A DNA stretch of 6,663 nucleotides, from assembly GCA_045614365.1 (NCBI GenBank), contig JAZLCV010000067.1, forward strand, positions 1-6,663, given 5' to 3'. This document shows positions 6,343-6,663 of the stretch, in pieces. The notes below the pieces were generated by a model. That model searched no databases, was not told the origin of the DNA, and saw only the letters and a program-made list of their open reading frames with translations. Both the position numbers and the translations under genes were made by a program. Position 1 is the stretch's first letter, and each line of letters starts with the position of its first letter. The DNA is from SIG480 sp045614365 (GTDB lineage: Bacteria > Bacillota > Clostridia > Oscillospirales > JAAYXM01).

Positions 6343-6663
6343 ATGCGCGAATATGTTGTTTATAATGATGTTGTTCCTGCAAATTGGGAAGAAGGGCTTC
6401 CTGTAGGAAACGGAAGATTAGGAGCGATACTTGGTTGCGGGATATCCCGAGAAACCTTGTATTTGAATGAAGAGACAGTGTGGTCATCAAAGGAGCAGCC
6501 GGGACCGAACCCCGCTATGCCGGAAAAAATTGCCGAAATCCGCAAGCTTTTCCTTGCCGGAAAGCCTGCTGAGGCAGATAAGCTCGCAAACAAAATTATG
6601 GGCGATTGCTTTACCCGTATTTGTTCCTACGAATCTGCAGGTATTCTGAATATATCTCTGCAC
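6343..6663 (+). CDS. Glycoside hydrolase family 95 protein (alpha-L-fucosidase/L-galactosidase family), N-terminal part
   Basis: The frame runs open to the right edge, giving 107 residues. The N-terminal domain of GH95 is recognisable: Trp15 followed by EEGLPVGNGRLGA (16-28), LNEETVWSS (41-49), a helical IRKLFLAGKPAEADKLA segment (about 66-82) and a SYESAGILNI stretch near the edge, where family members usually have a Y-x-x-x-G-x-L motif. Full-length members are about 750-800 residues, so only about one seventh is present and the catalytic (alpha/alpha)6 barrel is outside the window. GH95 enzymes remove terminal alpha-1,2-L-fucose or alpha-L-galactose by inversion. There is no signal peptide at either possible start, so the enzyme is probably cytoplasmic, acting on imported oligosaccharides. 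It follows the transporter by 33 bases and is likely in the same operon. Which sugar it prefers cannot be told without the active-site region. Confidence 0.87.
   Translation, partial: MREYVVYNDVVPANWEEGLPVGNGRLGAILGCGISRETLYLNEETVWSSKEQPGPNPAMPEKIAEIRKLFLAGKPAEADKLANKIMGDCFTRICSYESAGILNISLH

Overview
The window looks like part of a carbohydrate-utilisation operon from a low-to-moderate-GC Gram-positive bacterium, most likely an anaerobic Clostridia-type Firmicute. The reasons are strong AGGAG-type ribosome binding sites, a TTG start, a secreted enzyme carrying three S-layer homology (SLH) wall-anchoring domains, and a lipoprotein solute-binding protein in place of a SusC/SusD pair. The assignment rests on gene content and style only; no marker gene is present.

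All five genes lie on the + strand with short gaps (66, 14, 88 and 33 bases). From left to right: (1) the C-terminal 925 residues of a secreted heparinase II/III-family polysaccharide lyase, with a putative Ig-like module, a Thr/Asp/Gly-rich linker and three SLH domains (1-2778; its start is outside the window); (2) a metal-dependent amidohydrolase of the Amidohydro_2 type, starting with TTG (2845-3741); (3) a large extracellular solute-binding lipoprotein resembling the LplA group (3756-5318); (4) a ten-helix EamA/DMT-family membrane transporter (5407-6309); (5) the first 107 residues of a glycoside hydrolase family 95 protein, the alpha-L-fucosidase/alpha-L-galactosidase family (6343-6663; runs off the right edge).

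A coherent reading, which is inference, is a Gram-positive polysaccharide utilisation locus. The wall-anchored lyase would cut a uronic-acid-containing polysaccharide outside the cell, the lipoprotein would capture the oligosaccharides, and a cytoplasmic GH95 enzyme would remove terminal L-fucose or L-galactose. The amidohydrolase would process a product such as a lactone or a small acid, and the EamA protein would move a metabolite or end product. The substrate cannot be named from this window. No ABC permease or ATPase for the binding protein is present. I found no RNA gene, mobile element, CRISPR array or convincing promoter. No gene-free stretch exceeds 88 bases.
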